A stretch of 64,000 bases of DNA from Pseudomonas grandcourensis (lineage in GTDB: Bacteria; Pseudomonadota; Gammaproteobacteria; Pseudomonadales; Pseudomonadaceae): the NCBI RefSeq assembly GCF_039909015.1, contig NZ_CP150919.1, forward strand, positions 5,122,501 to 5,186,500. The letters run 5' to 3'. This document shows positions 56,282 through 64,000 of the stretch, piece by piece. A program made the position numbers and the translations under genes. Numbering within the stretch: the first letter of the stretch is position 1; every line of letters begins with the position of its first letter. The notes under the pieces were generated by a model. The model worked only from the letters and a program-made list of their open reading frames with translations. It was not told the DNA's origin and did not search any database.

Positions 56282-57031
56282 TCAAAGCACCTTCGCTTCG
56301 TTTTTCAGTTTCTCGACCAACTCAGCGACAGACTTGACCTTGATACCCGCGCTGCGTGCAGCCGGCGCTTCGACTTTCAGGGTCTTGTTGGTGGAGGCGG
56401 TGGAAACGCCCAAAGCGTCCGGAGTCAGCACTTCGAGAGGCTTCTTCTTGGCTTTCATGATGTTTGGCAGAGACGCATAACGCGGCTCGTTCAAACGCAG
56501 GTCGGTGGTGACGATGGCCGGCAATTTCAGGGAAACCGTCTGCGCGCCGCCGTCGACTTCACGGGTGACAGCAACGCTGTCGCCGCTGATTTCGACTTTG
56601 GACGCGAACGTGCCCTGACCATAGCCGCTCAATGCAGCAAGCATCTGGCCAGTCTGGTTGTTGTCGCTGTCGATGGCCTGTTTGCCAAGGATCACCAGCT
56701 GAGGCTGTTCCTTGTCGACAACAGCTTTCAACAGTTTGGCAACAGCCAGGGAAGTCAGGTCTTCGGCGGACTCGACGAGGATGGCGCGGTCGGCACCCAG
56801 AGCCAGCGCGGTGCGCAGTTGCTCTTGAGCGGTGGACGGGCCTACGGAGACGACGACGATTTCAGTCGCAACACCCTTTTCTTTCAGGCGTACGGCTTCT
56901 TCCACGGCGATTTCGCAGAACGGGTTCATCGACATCTTGACGTTGGCAAGATCGACGCCGGAATTGTCCGCCTTGACGCGGACCTTGACGTTGTAATCCA
57001 CAACGCGTTTGACAGCTACAAGAACCTTCAT
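56282..57031 (-). CDS. etfB: Electron transfer flavoprotein subunit beta
   Basis: 249 residues; AMP-binding subunit. [20 protein letters not shown] opens it, [19 protein letters not shown] and the ETF-beta signature [20 protein letters not shown] are present. First gene of etfBA, divergent from the ETF-QO gene 548 bases away. Confidence 0.97.
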   Translation of the reverse strand: MKVLVAVKRVVDYNVKVRVKADNSGVDLANVKMSMNPFCEIAVEEAVRLKEKGVATEIVVVSVGPSTAQEQLRTALALGADRAILVESAEDLTSLAVAKLLKAVVDKEQPQLVILGKQAIDSDNNQTGQMLAALSGYGQGTFASKVEISGDSVAVTREVDGGAQTVSLKLPAIVTTDLRLNEPRYASLPNIMKAKKKPLEVLTPDALGVSTASTNKTLKVEAPAARSAGIKVKSVAELVEKLKNEAKVL

Positions 57032-57408
57032 GGATTCCTCGTTACTCTCCGGTGAAAAGAAAGTCGCCTAGGCGAACCTGGCGGTTGATGCTCATCGGGC
57101 GCAAGGGCACCTCCAAAAACGCCGGCAAACGTGTCAAGTGACCATCGCTCATGATCTGGATGACCGTTCGTCAGTGGTGACTGACGAGTCATTCAACATC
57201 GCGGCGTGTAAACTGCGCATCAAACCCGCGCAGCGCATCACTCTCTACTGCCATCGCCCTGTCTTTAGAGGTGCTCTTGAAACCAACAGTCAGCCTACGG
57301 CGAGCGCAAAACCGCCCGTATCTTGACCGGAACGCCTATTCCGGTCAATACGCCAAAATGGCCGTTCATAAGGCGCGTGACTTTGATTTCTCTGGCTTTG
57401 AGCCAATT
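57032..57408. other. etfB-side of the divergent etf intergenic region
   Basis: No gene is supported. CGTCAGT (57169-57175) and ACTGACG (57180-57186) form a short palindrome that could be an operator or a hairpin in the etfB leader. A TTGACA at 57131-57136 on the minus strand may be the etfB -35, but I see no good -10 at the right distance. Confidence 0.35.
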
Positions 57409-57422
57409 CAAACAAACGTTTG
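57409..57422. promoter_or_regulatory. Candidate PsrA operator
   Basis: CAAAC-AAAC-GTTTG fits the published PsrA consensus (G/C)AAAC(N2-4)GTTT(G/C) exactly with a 4-base spacer; the inner ACAAACGTTTGT (57412-57423) is itself a perfect palindrome. PsrA is the long-chain fatty acid responsive TetR regulator of Pseudomonas. The site ends 2 bases before the -35 of the ETF-QO promoter, where binding would block RNA polymerase. Confidence 0.65.
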
Positions 57423-57424
57423 TA

Positions 57425-57453
57425 TTGGACGCTGAGAGTGGTGTAGATATAAT
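57425..57453 (+). promoter_or_regulatory. Sigma-70 promoter of ETF-QO gene
   Basis: TTGGAC (57425-57430), 17-base spacer, TATAAT (57448-57453). Five of six and six of six consensus matches with ideal spacing. Transcription would begin near 57460, leaving a leader of about 120 bases. Confidence 0.8.
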
Positions 57454-57579
57454 GCGCCACCCAAAGAGAAAGGTGGTCAATCGATTGTCCGCTCCCGGCG
57501 CTGTGCTGGGATTCATGGATGCGACACCCGACTTCCAAATTAGAAAAAAAACTGTTGAGCCTTGAGTAGGAGATAACCT

Positions 57580-59244
57580 GTGGAACGCGAATACATGGAA
57601 TTCGACGTGGTCATCGTCGGTGCCGGCCCCGCTGGTCTTTCCGCCGCCTGCCGCTTGAAGCAGAAGGCCGCTGAAGCCGGTAAGGAAATCAGCGTCTGCG
57701 TGGTCGAAAAAGGCTCCGAAGTCGGTGCTCACATCCTGTCCGGCGCCGTGTTCGAACCACGGGCCCTGAACGAACTGTTCCCGAACTGGAAAGAACTCGG
57801 CGCGCCGCTGAACACGCCGGTGACCCGCGACGACATCTTCGTTCTCAAGAACGCTGAAAGCGCGCAGAAAATTCCAGACTTCTTTGTGCCCAAGACCATG
57901 CACAACGAAGGCAACTACATCATCTCCCTGGGCAACCTGTGCCGCTGGCTGGCCCAGCAGGCCGAGAACCTGGGCGTGGAAATCTACCCGGGCTTCGCCG
58001 CTCAGGAAGCGCTGATCGACGAGAACGGCGTGGTGCGCGGGATCATCACCGGCGACCTCGGCGTCGACCGCGAAGGTAACCCGAAGGAAGGCCTGTACAC
58101 CCCGGGCATGGAACTGCGCGGCAAGTACACGCTGTTCGCCGAAGGTTGCCGTGGCCACATCGGCAAACAGCTGATCAAGCGTTTCAACCTGGACACCGAC
58201 GCTGATACCCAGCACTACGGCATCGGCCTGAAAGAAATCTGGGAAGTGGACCCGGCCAAGCACCAGCCTGGCCTGGTGGTGCACACCGCCGGTTGGCCGA
58301 TGGACATCATGGGCACCGAGAACACCGGTGGTTCGTTCCTCTATCACCTGGAAAACAACCAGGTGGTTGTCGGCCTGATCGTCGACCTGTCCTACAGCAA
58401 CACCTACCTGTCGCCGTTCGACGAGTTCCAGCGCCTCAAGCATCACCCGGTGCTTGCTCAGTACCTGGAAGGCGGCAAGCGCATCAGCTACGGCGCCCGC
58501 GCCATCTGCAAGGGCGGCCTGAACTCGCTGCCGAAAATGGTGTTCAAGGGCGGCGCGCTGATCGGTTGCGACCTCGGCACCCTGAACTTCGCCAAGATCA
58601 AAGGCAGCCACACCGCGATGAAGTCCGGCATGCTCGCCGCTGAATCCGTGGCTGACGCGCTGTTCGCAGAGAAGGACGGCACCGAAGAGCTGACCACCTA
58701 CGTCGACGCGTTCAAGAAGAGCTGGCTCTACGAAGAACTGTTCGCCAGCCGCAACTTCGGCCCGGCGATCCACAAGTTCGGCGCCATCGTCGGTGGTGGT
58801 TTCAACTGGCTGGACCAGAACATCTTCGGCGGCAAACTGCCGTTCACCTTGCACGACACCAAGCCGGATTACGCTTGCCTCAAGCTCGCGGCCGACTGCA
58901 AGAAGATCGACTACCCGAAACCGGACGGCAAGATCAGCTTCGACAAACTCAGCTCGGTGTTCATCTCCGGTACCAACCATGAAGAAGAACAGCCGTGCCA
59001 CCTGAAGCTGACCGACCCAAGCATCCCGATCAGCAAGAACCTGCCGCTGTACGATGAACCGGCACAGCGTTACTGCCCGGCCGGCGTGTACGAAGTGATC
59101 ACCAAGGAAGACGGCGAGAAGCGCTTCCAGATCAACGCCCAGAACTGCGTTCACTGCAAGACCTGCGACATCAAGGACCCTGCACAGAACATCACCTGGG
59201 TGACGCCGGAAGGCGCTGGCGGCCCGACTTACCCGAACATGTAA
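57580..59244 (+). CDS. Electron transfer flavoprotein-ubiquinone oxidoreductase
   Basis: 554 residues. Passes electrons from ETF to ubiquinone at the inner membrane. FAD motif VVIVGAGPAGLSAACRL at residues 10-26, and a C-terminal [4Fe-4S] cluster set (RYCPAGVYEV, NCVHCKTCDIKDP). Begins at GTG 57580 with TAGGAG seven bases upstream; an ATG six codons on is less well placed. Divergent from etfBA, its electron donor. Confidence 0.97.
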   Translation: MEREYMEFDVVIVGAGPAGLSAACRLKQKAAEAGKEISVCVVEKGSEVGAHILSGAVFEPRALNELFPNWKELGAPLNTPVTRDDIFVLKNAESAQKIPDFFVPKTMHNEGNYIISLGNLCRWLAQQAENLGVEIYPGFAAQEALIDENGVVRGIITGDLGVDREGNPKEGLYTPGMELRGKYTLFAEGCRGHIGKQLIKRFNLDTDADTQHYGIGLKEIWEVDPAKHQPGLVVHTAGWPMDIMGTENTGGSFLYHLENNQVVVGLIVDLSYSNTYLSPFDEFQRLKHHPVLAQYLEGGKRISYGARAICKGGLNSLPKMVFKGGALIGCDLGTLNFAKIKGSHTAMKSGMLAAESVADALFAEKDGTEELTTYVDAFKKSWLYEELFASRNFGPAIHKFGAIVGGGFNWLDQNIFGGKLPFTLHDTKPDYACLKLAADCKKIDYPKPDGKISFDKLSSVFISGTNHEEEQPCHLKLTDPSIPISKNLPLYDEPAQRYCPAGVYEVITKEDGEKRFQINAQNCVHCKTCDIKDPAQNITWVTPEGAGGPTYPNM

Positions 59245-59261
59245 GCCGAACCGCGAACATC

Positions 59262-59287
59262 AAGGCTCCCGACATGGGGGCCTTTTT
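59262..59287 (+). terminator. Intrinsic terminator after ETF-QO gene
   Basis: AAGGCTCCC pairs with GGGGGCCTT (one mismatch) followed by T5, 18 bases after the stop. Confidence 0.7.
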
Positions 59288-59319
59288 GTTGCCCGCAATT
59301 CAGGGCAGCACACCCATCA

Positions 59320-59353
59320 CCTTGTGGGAGCTGGCAAGCCAGCTCCCACAAGG
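59320..59353. repeat. Perfect hairpin between convergent genes
   Basis: 15-bp arms CCTTGTGGGAGCTGG / CCAGCTCCCACAAGG around CAAG, sharing GTGGGAGC with the REP families. Between ETF-QO (plus) and the IclR gene (minus). Confidence 0.8.
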
Positions 59354-59364
59354 GTGGGTCGTGT

Positions 59365-60168
59365 TCAGACCTTGAGACCCAGCTCTGCCGACAGCCGCGC
59401 CGTGACGCCCTTGATCAACGGAATCAACTCGGCCATTTTTTCCAGCGGCATGTAAGGCACGGTACTGGCGATGCTGATGCCGGCAACGATGCGTTTGCTG
59501 GCATCACGGATCGGCGCCGCCACGCAGCGGATCGACGGTTCGTTGTCTTCCAGGTCGAAGGCATAACCGCCGGCTACGTACTCGACCATGCGCTGCTCGA
59601 ACTGCTCCCAGGATTGCTCCGGGTGCTGCGGCCAGAACTGGTTTTTCCCACCCACCGGCAGGCTGACTTCGTACAGGCGCTGCCACTCTTGCGGCGAATC
59701 ATCGAGCATCAGCGCCTTGCCGATCCCGGTGCGCGCCAACGGCATGCGATGGCCGACCCGCGAACGCATTTCCGGGCCATTGCGCCCCGGATTCTTGTGC
59801 AGGTACAGCACCTCGTCACCTTCACGAATCGCCAGGTGAATAGTGTCGCCGGTCAACGCCGACAACTCATCCAGATACGGCCCGGCCAGGGTCACCAACG
59901 GCAACTCTTCACGGGCCTGAAAGCCCAGCTCGATCAGCTTCGGCCCCAGCAGATAACCGACTTGCGGCACCACCCGCAGATAACGCTCGTCCACCAGGCA
60001 GCTGGCCAGGCGATGGGTGGTGCTGCGCGTGGTGCCGATCAGCCGGGCGATTTCCTTGAGATCGCGGGCGCCGCTGGCCACGGCATGAACCACACCCAAC
60101 CCTCGAAGCAGGGTCTGGGTGCCGGTCGGCGCGGCGTCCTTGGCGATTTTTGGGGCGTCTTCCTGCAT
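59365..60168 (-). CDS. IclR family transcriptional regulator
   Basis: 267 residues: N-terminal winged helix (LRGLGVVHAVASGARDLKEI, ARLIGTTRSTTHRLASCLV) and a C-terminal ligand-binding domain (GKALMLDDSPQEWQ; VAAPIRDASKRIVAGISIAS). It is the last gene on the minus strand of a galactonate operon, so the likely ligand is galactonate or a breakdown product. 60 bases after the transporter stop. Confidence 0.92.
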   Translation of the reverse strand: MQEDAPKIAKDAAPTGTQTLLRGLGVVHAVASGARDLKEIARLIGTTRSTTHRLASCLVDERYLRVVPQVGYLLGPKLIELGFQAREELPLVTLAGPYLDELSALTGDTIHLAIREGDEVLYLHKNPGRNGPEMRSRVGHRMPLARTGIGKALMLDDSPQEWQRLYEVSLPVGGKNQFWPQHPEQSWEQFEQRMVEYVAGGYAFDLEDNEPSIRCVAAPIRDASKRIVAGISIASTVPYMPLEKMAELIPLIKGVTARLSAELGLKV

Positions 60169-60228
60169 ATCCAGCCTTTACCGTTGAGCGAGTGAACGGG
60201 CGGCATTATGGTCGCCCGAATGCCACGA

Positions 60229-61539
60229 CTACAACTTGATACGCTCGACCTTGCCCACCAGCAAGATGTAGGACAGTGCGCCAATCAACGCCAGCACCGA
60301 GATGTAGGTGATTGCCGGGGCAAATGAATCACCCGTGGCGAGGAAGCCGATCACGATAGGTGTGGCAATCGCCGACAGGTTGCCGATGAAATTGAACACC
60401 CCGCCGGTCAGCCCGAGCAAGCGCGCCGGAGCCAAGGTCGACACCAGCGACCAGGTGATCGAAGCCAGGCCATTGCCGAAGAATGCCAGCGCGAGGAAGG
60501 CAATCACCAACGGCGTCGACTCGACGAAGTTGGCGCCGATGATCGAGGTGGAAATCAGCAGGCCGCTGATGATCGGCAACTTGCGGGCGAAACCTACCGT
60601 GTAACCGCGACGGATCAAAAAGTCCGAGAAGAAACCGGAACACAGCACACCGATAAACGCGGCGAGAAACGGCAGCGATGCCAACAGCCCGGACTTGATG
60701 AAGTCCATGCCGCGGTACTTCACCAGGTAGGTCGGGAACCAGGTCAGGAAAAACCACAGGGTCGAGTTGAGGCAGAACTGTCCGAGGTAGATGCCCCAGA
60801 GCTTGCGTTTGGTCAGGACGATTCCCAGGTCGGTCCAGCTGAATTTGGCTTTGACCTTGGCCTGTTCGGCCTGGATATCCACCAGCCCGCCGCCCTCGCG
60901 AATCAGATCAATCTCTGCGTCATTGGCGCCTTTGAAATCCCGCGGTTCGCGATACACCGCGTACCAGATCACCGCCCACAGAATGCCCACCGAACCCGTA
61001 GCGACGAACACCATGTGCCAGCCGAATTCATGCTGCAGCCAGGCCAGTACCGGCGTCAGGAAAGCCAGGCCGACGAACTGCCCGGAGGTGTAGAAACCGA
61101 TGGCCGTGGCGCGCTCGCGCTCGGGGAACCAGGTGGTGACCACGCGGCTGTTGATCGGGTACGCCGGCGCTTCCAGGGCACCGACCGCCATGCGCAACAC
61201 GAACAGCGCGATGAAGCTGGCGGCGAAGCCGAGCATCACCGTGGCCACCGACCACAGCAGCAAGGCGACGCTGTACAGAATCCGTGGCGGTACGCGATCC
61301 ACCAGCCAGCCGCCGGGGATTTGCATGGCAGCGTAGGTCCAGCCGAACGCGGAGAAAATCAGGCCGACGTGGATCGGGTCGATGCCCAGGTCGCTGGTCA
61401 ATGCCGGCGCGGCAATCGACAGGTTGCTGCGGTCCAGGTAGTTGATCACCACGGTGATGAACAACAGCACCATGATGAAAAAACGCTTGCGGCTGGGCGT
61501 CACCAACGACGCCTGCCCGGTGAGGGTTTGCGGATGCAT
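60229..61539 (-). CDS. MFS transporter, anion:cation symporter family (probable D-galactonate permease)
   Basis: 436 residues with about twelve membrane spans; family marks NYLDRSNLSIAAPALTSDLG, GWTYAAMQIPGGWLVDR and ERERATAIGFYTSGQFVG. Resembles the glucarate/galactonate/phthalate transporters. Together with dgoD, dgoA and dgoK the substrate is most likely D-galactonate. Confidence 0.9.
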   Translation of the reverse strand: MHPQTLTGQASLVTPSRKRFFIMVLLFITVVINYLDRSNLSIAAPALTSDLGIDPIHVGLIFSAFGWTYAAMQIPGGWLVDRVPPRILYSVALLLWSVATVMLGFAASFIALFVLRMAVGALEAPAYPINSRVVTTWFPERERATAIGFYTSGQFVGLAFLTPVLAWLQHEFGWHMVFVATGSVGILWAVIWYAVYREPRDFKGANDAEIDLIREGGGLVDIQAEQAKVKAKFSWTDLGIVLTKRKLWGIYLGQFCLNSTLWFFLTWFPTYLVKYRGMDFIKSGLLASLPFLAAFIGVLCSGFFSDFLIRRGYTVGFARKLPIISGLLISTSIIGANFVESTPLVIAFLALAFFGNGLASITWSLVSTLAPARLLGLTGGVFNFIGNLSAIATPIVIGFLATGDSFAPAITYISVLALIGALSYILLVGKVERIKL

Positions 61540-61591
61540 GGGGGGTGCCTCTTTTTATGTTTATTGAGGTCGTTCTAAAGACTGACGCAGA

Positions 61592-61687
61592 CCCCTTGTA
61601 GGAGTGAGCCTGCTCGCGATAGCGGTATGTCATGCAGCATTGATGTCGACTGACACACCTTCGCGAGCAGGCTCGCTCCTACAGGGG
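61592..61687. repeat. Inverted REP pair, GCGAGCAGGCTCGC variant
   Basis: Arms 61592-61619 and 61661-61687, near-perfect inverted copies with CTCCTACAGGGG ends, between the transporter gene and dgoD; may reduce read-through inside the operon. Confidence 0.88.
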
Positions 61688-61710
61688 ATTTGTGGTGGAT
61701 CAGAGATCAC

Positions 61711-62859
61711 TCACCACTCGGCAAAACTGCCATCGGCATGGCGCCAGATCGGGTTGCGCCAGCGGTGGCCGATGGCCGCGCGTTCGATCACGTATTCCTC
61801 ATTGATCTCGATGCCCAGACCCGGGCCGTTGGGGATCTTCACGAAGCCTTTGTCGTAGTCGAACACCCGTGGGTCTTTCACGTAATCGAGCAAGTCGTTG
61901 CTCTCGTTGTAATGGATGCCCAGGCTCTGCTCCTGGATGAACGCGTTGTAGCAAACCGCGTCCAGTTGCAGGCACGCCGCCAGGGCAATCGGGCCCAACG
62001 GGCAATGCAGCGCCAGCGCCACGTCGTAGGCTTCGGCCATGTTGGCGATCTTGCGGGTTTCGGTGATGCCACCGGCGTGGGACGCATCCGGCTGGATGAT
62101 GTCGACATAACCTTCACTGAGCACGCGCTTGAAATCCCAGCGCGAGAACAGCCGTTCGCCCAGGGCAATCGGCGTACTGGTCAGTGGCGCCAGCTCTTTC
62201 AGCGCTTCATAGTTTTCGCTGAGCACCGGCTCTTCGATGAACATCAGCTTGTACGGATCAAGTTCCTTCATCAGCACCTTGGCCATGGGCTTGTGCACCC
62301 GGCCATGGAAGTCGACGCCTATGCCAACGTTCGGGCCGACGGCATCGCGCACGGCAGCGACGTTGGCCAGGGCCTGGTCGACCTTGTCGAACGTGTCGAG
62401 GAATTGCAGTTCTTCGGTGCCATTCATTTTCACCGCGGTGAAACCACGCTCGACCGCTTCTTTCGCCGCCCGCGCGGTGTCCGCCGGACGGTCGCCGCCG
62501 ATCCACGAATACACGCGAATCTTGTCCCGCACCTGGCCACCCAACAGGTCGCTGACCGACACGCCCAGCGCCTTGCCCTTGATGTCCCACAAGGCCTGGT
62601 CGATACCGGCCAGGGCGCTCATGTGGATCGCGCCGCCACGGTAGAAACCGCCGCGATAGAGCACGGTCCAGATGTCTTCGATGTTGCGCGGGTCTTTGCC
62701 GATCAGGTAGTCGGACAATTCTTCAACGGCAGCGGCAACGGTGTGGGCGCGGCCTTCGACCACGGGCTCACCCCAACCGGTGACACCCTCGTCGGTTTCG
62801 ACCTTGAGGAAACACCAGCGCGGCGGAACGATGAAGGTGGTCAGTTTGGTGATTTTCAT
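61711..62859 (-). CDS. dgoD: D-galactonate dehydratase
   Basis: 382 residues, the exact E. coli DgoD length as I recall. Enolase-superfamily (mandelate racemase group): metal ligands in [19 protein letters not shown] and ALGERL, catalytic His in [15 protein letters not shown] and the later [12 protein letters not shown]. Makes 2-keto-3-deoxygalactonate. Confidence 0.96.
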   Translation of the reverse strand: MKITKLTTFIVPPRWCFLKVETDEGVTGWGEPVVEGRAHTVAAAVEELSDYLIGKDPRNIEDIWTVLYRGGFYRGGAIHMSALAGIDQALWDIKGKALGVSVSDLLGGQVRDKIRVYSWIGGDRPADTARAAKEAVERGFTAVKMNGTEELQFLDTFDKVDQALANVAAVRDAVGPNVGIGVDFHGRVHKPMAKVLMKELDPYKLMFIEEPVLSENYEALKELAPLTSTPIALGERLFSRWDFKRVLSEGYVDIIQPDASHAGGITETRKIANMAEAYDVALALHCPLGPIALAACLQLDAVCYNAFIQEQSLGIHYNESNDLLDYVKDPRVFDYDKGFVKIPNGPGLGIEINEEYVIERAAIGHRWRNPIWRHADGSFAEW

Positions 62860-62907
62860 CTTTTAGCTCTCTTATTAGATGCAGCGCGCTCGGCGCTCAA
62901 TGAAGTC

Positions 62908-63528
62908 TTAGCGAAGGGCTTTCCAGGCAGCGACGTAGGCCTTGGCATTGGCCGCCACTTGCGCAGGCGTCATGCCCGGTTTGAACAGGCCTGAACCGAG
63001 GCCGAAACCCTTGACGCCGGCGTCGATGAACGACTGCATGTTGTCCGGCGTGATCCCGCCGACCGGCGCCAGAATAGTTCCGGCAGGCAATACGGCGAGC
63101 CAGGCTTTGACGACCGCCGGGCTCATCTGCTCGGCCGGGAACAGCTTCAGCACATCCGCGCCTTCGGCCAACGCTGCGAAGGCTTCGGTCGGTGTGGCGA
63201 CACCCGGCGACAGGTAAAGCCCGGCTGCTTTCGCTGCACGCAGGACTTTCGGATCGCTATGGGGCATGACGATCACTTGGCCGCCCGCCGCTTTTACCTG
63301 TTCGACCTGCTCCGGGGTCAACACCGTGCCGGCACCGATCAGGCAATCGGCGGGCAAGGTACTGCGCAGGATGCGGATACTTTCGTACGGCTCAGGGGAA
63401 TTGAGCGGCACTTCGATGACGCGAAATCCGGCGGCGTACAGGACTTCGCCGATGGCCGCCGCTTCCTGCGGGCGCAGGCCACGCAGGATCGCGATCAGGC
63501 CGTTTTGCGCCAGGGCTTGTTTGAGCAT
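62908..63528 (-). CDS. dgoA: 2-dehydro-3-deoxy-6-phosphogalactonate aldolase
   Basis: 206-residue class I KDPG-type aldolase: IAILRGLRPQEAAAIGEVLY, the GAGTVLTPEQVEQVKAAGG block and the Schiff-base lysine in DVLKLFPAEQMSPAVVKAW. Cleaves KDPGal to pyruvate and glyceraldehyde-3-phosphate. 48 bases before dgoD. Confidence 0.95.
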   Translation of the reverse strand: MLKQALAQNGLIAILRGLRPQEAAAIGEVLYAAGFRVIEVPLNSPEPYESIRILRSTLPADCLIGAGTVLTPEQVEQVKAAGGQVIVMPHSDPKVLRAAKAAGLYLSPGVATPTEAFAALAEGADVLKLFPAEQMSPAVVKAWLAVLPAGTILAPVGGITPDNMQSFIDAGVKGFGLGSGLFKPGMTPAQVAANAKAYVAAWKALR

Positions 63529-63547
63529 GTCAGGACTCCAGTCAGGT

Positions 63548-64000
63548 TTAACGGGATGCGGTGCACGTGACCAGGCCGGCAGCCAGCGCCAGTTGCCACA
63601 ATCCGCGTTCGGTGGCCTGTTCGGCCAGGGTCACCCGGGCAAAACCGCAGGCGTCGAGCGCACGGCTGTAGCGGGCACAGAGTTGGGTGTTGCCGATGAG
63701 GATGATCGAAGGCAGGTGCACGCTGTTGCGTCGGCGCCGCTGGACATTGGCCAAGGCCGTCAACTCGTGGCCGATCAGCAGGCCGGACAGATAGTCCGCT
63801 TGCGCCGCAGCGCTCAGTTCACCGGTCAGCCCGAGACTGCGGGCACTGAACATGGTCGACAGCGGACCGATTTCACCGTCCGCCGACAACGCGACCCGCA
63901 CGCCGCGATCAAACGCATCGCCTTCGAAAGACCCGCCACATTGCTGGGTACGTCCGAGAATGCTGTGTTGACTGAGCACAGCGAAGACTTCGCCGGTCAT
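63548..64000 (-). CDS. dgoK: 2-dehydro-3-deoxygalactonokinase, C-terminal part (cut by window edge)
   Basis: About 150 residues of the DgoK C-terminal half, including LSQHSILGR, LSGLLIGHELTA and IILIGNTQLCARYSRAL, with the frame open through base 64000. The ATG at the very edge is probably internal. Phosphorylates 2-keto-3-deoxygalactonate for dgoA, 19 bases downstream. Not evidence of a broken gene. Confidence 0.9.
   Translation of the reverse strand: MTGEVFAVLSQHSILGRTQQCGGSFEGDAFDRGVRVALSADGEIGPLSTMFSARSLGLTGELSAAAQADYLSGLLIGHELTALANVQRRRRNSVHLPSIILIGNTQLCARYSRALDACGFARVTLAEQATERGLWQLALAAGLVTCTASR

Noticed and set aside
63548..64000. dgoK as a truncated pseudogene
   Set aside because: The frame is open to the window edge, so the missing N-terminal half is simply outside the sequence given.

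Overview
This window is chromosomal DNA from a Pseudomonas, most likely of the P. fluorescens group. The evidence is gene order (the gyrA-serC-pheA-hisC-tyrA/aroA-cmk-rpsA-ihfB supraoperon, the N-acetylglutaminylglutamine osmolyte genes, the bolA/fumC block), high-GC codon use and many Pseudomonas REP elements. I see no rRNA, tRNA, CRISPR array, prophage or insertion sequence. All functional statements come from reading motifs and from memory of families; no searches were run.

Layout. 1-5304 (all minus strand) is the edge of an O-antigen type polysaccharide locus. It holds rmlB, a deleted remnant of rmlD, wzz, rmlA, a hexapeptide acyltransferase and a wecE-like aminotransferase cut by the window edge. 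Together they predict dTDP-4-keto-6-deoxyglucose feeding an N-acylated 4-amino-4,6-dideoxygalactose (Fuc4N) rather than rhamnose. The locus abuts ihfB/lapA, the classic flank of Pseudomonas O-antigen loci. 5364-17746 is a long conserved housekeeping supraoperon (lapA, ihfB, a small lipoprotein, rpsA, cmk, tyrA-aroA fusion, hisC, pheA, serC, gyrA). 18172-22976 holds methylthioadenosine metabolism (mtnA, mtaD), ubiG, mupP and yciK. 23354-27713 holds a GGDEF diguanylate cyclase, a TenA/PqqC-like protein and a large membrane GGDEF-EAL protein.

27902-33817 contains an ABC exporter, a DsbA-like thioredoxin, trhO, bolA, a DUF2059 protein and fumC. 33915-44982 contains a DMT transporter, a thiolase, polyphosphate:AMP phosphotransferase, mnmC and the NAGGN osmoprotectant operon. 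45194-53030 holds small conserved genes (yheU, a divergent csrA paralogue, ynfA, an SDR, DUF3309), an LTA-synthase-like membrane sulfatase, a START protein, a cysteine-cluster protein and a MocR regulator. 53232-55255 is a three-gene envelope operon of unknown function (solute-binding protein, DUF4398 lipoprotein, OmpA lipoprotein). 55336-59244 is etfBA divergent from ETF-ubiquinone oxidoreductase, with a good PsrA-type operator and sigma-70 promoter between them. 59365-64000 is a D-galactonate (dgo) catabolic operon with an IclR regulator, cut at the right edge inside dgoK.

Most of the window is ordinary core genome. The points most worth a second look are the remodelled O-antigen edge with its rmlD remnant, the uncharacterised SBP/DUF4398/OmpA operon, the csrA paralogue with a changed conserved segment, the etf operator, two structured 5' leaders (NAGGN operon and diguanylate cyclase), and two distinct REP families. 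I found no clearly new multi-gene defence or mobile system.
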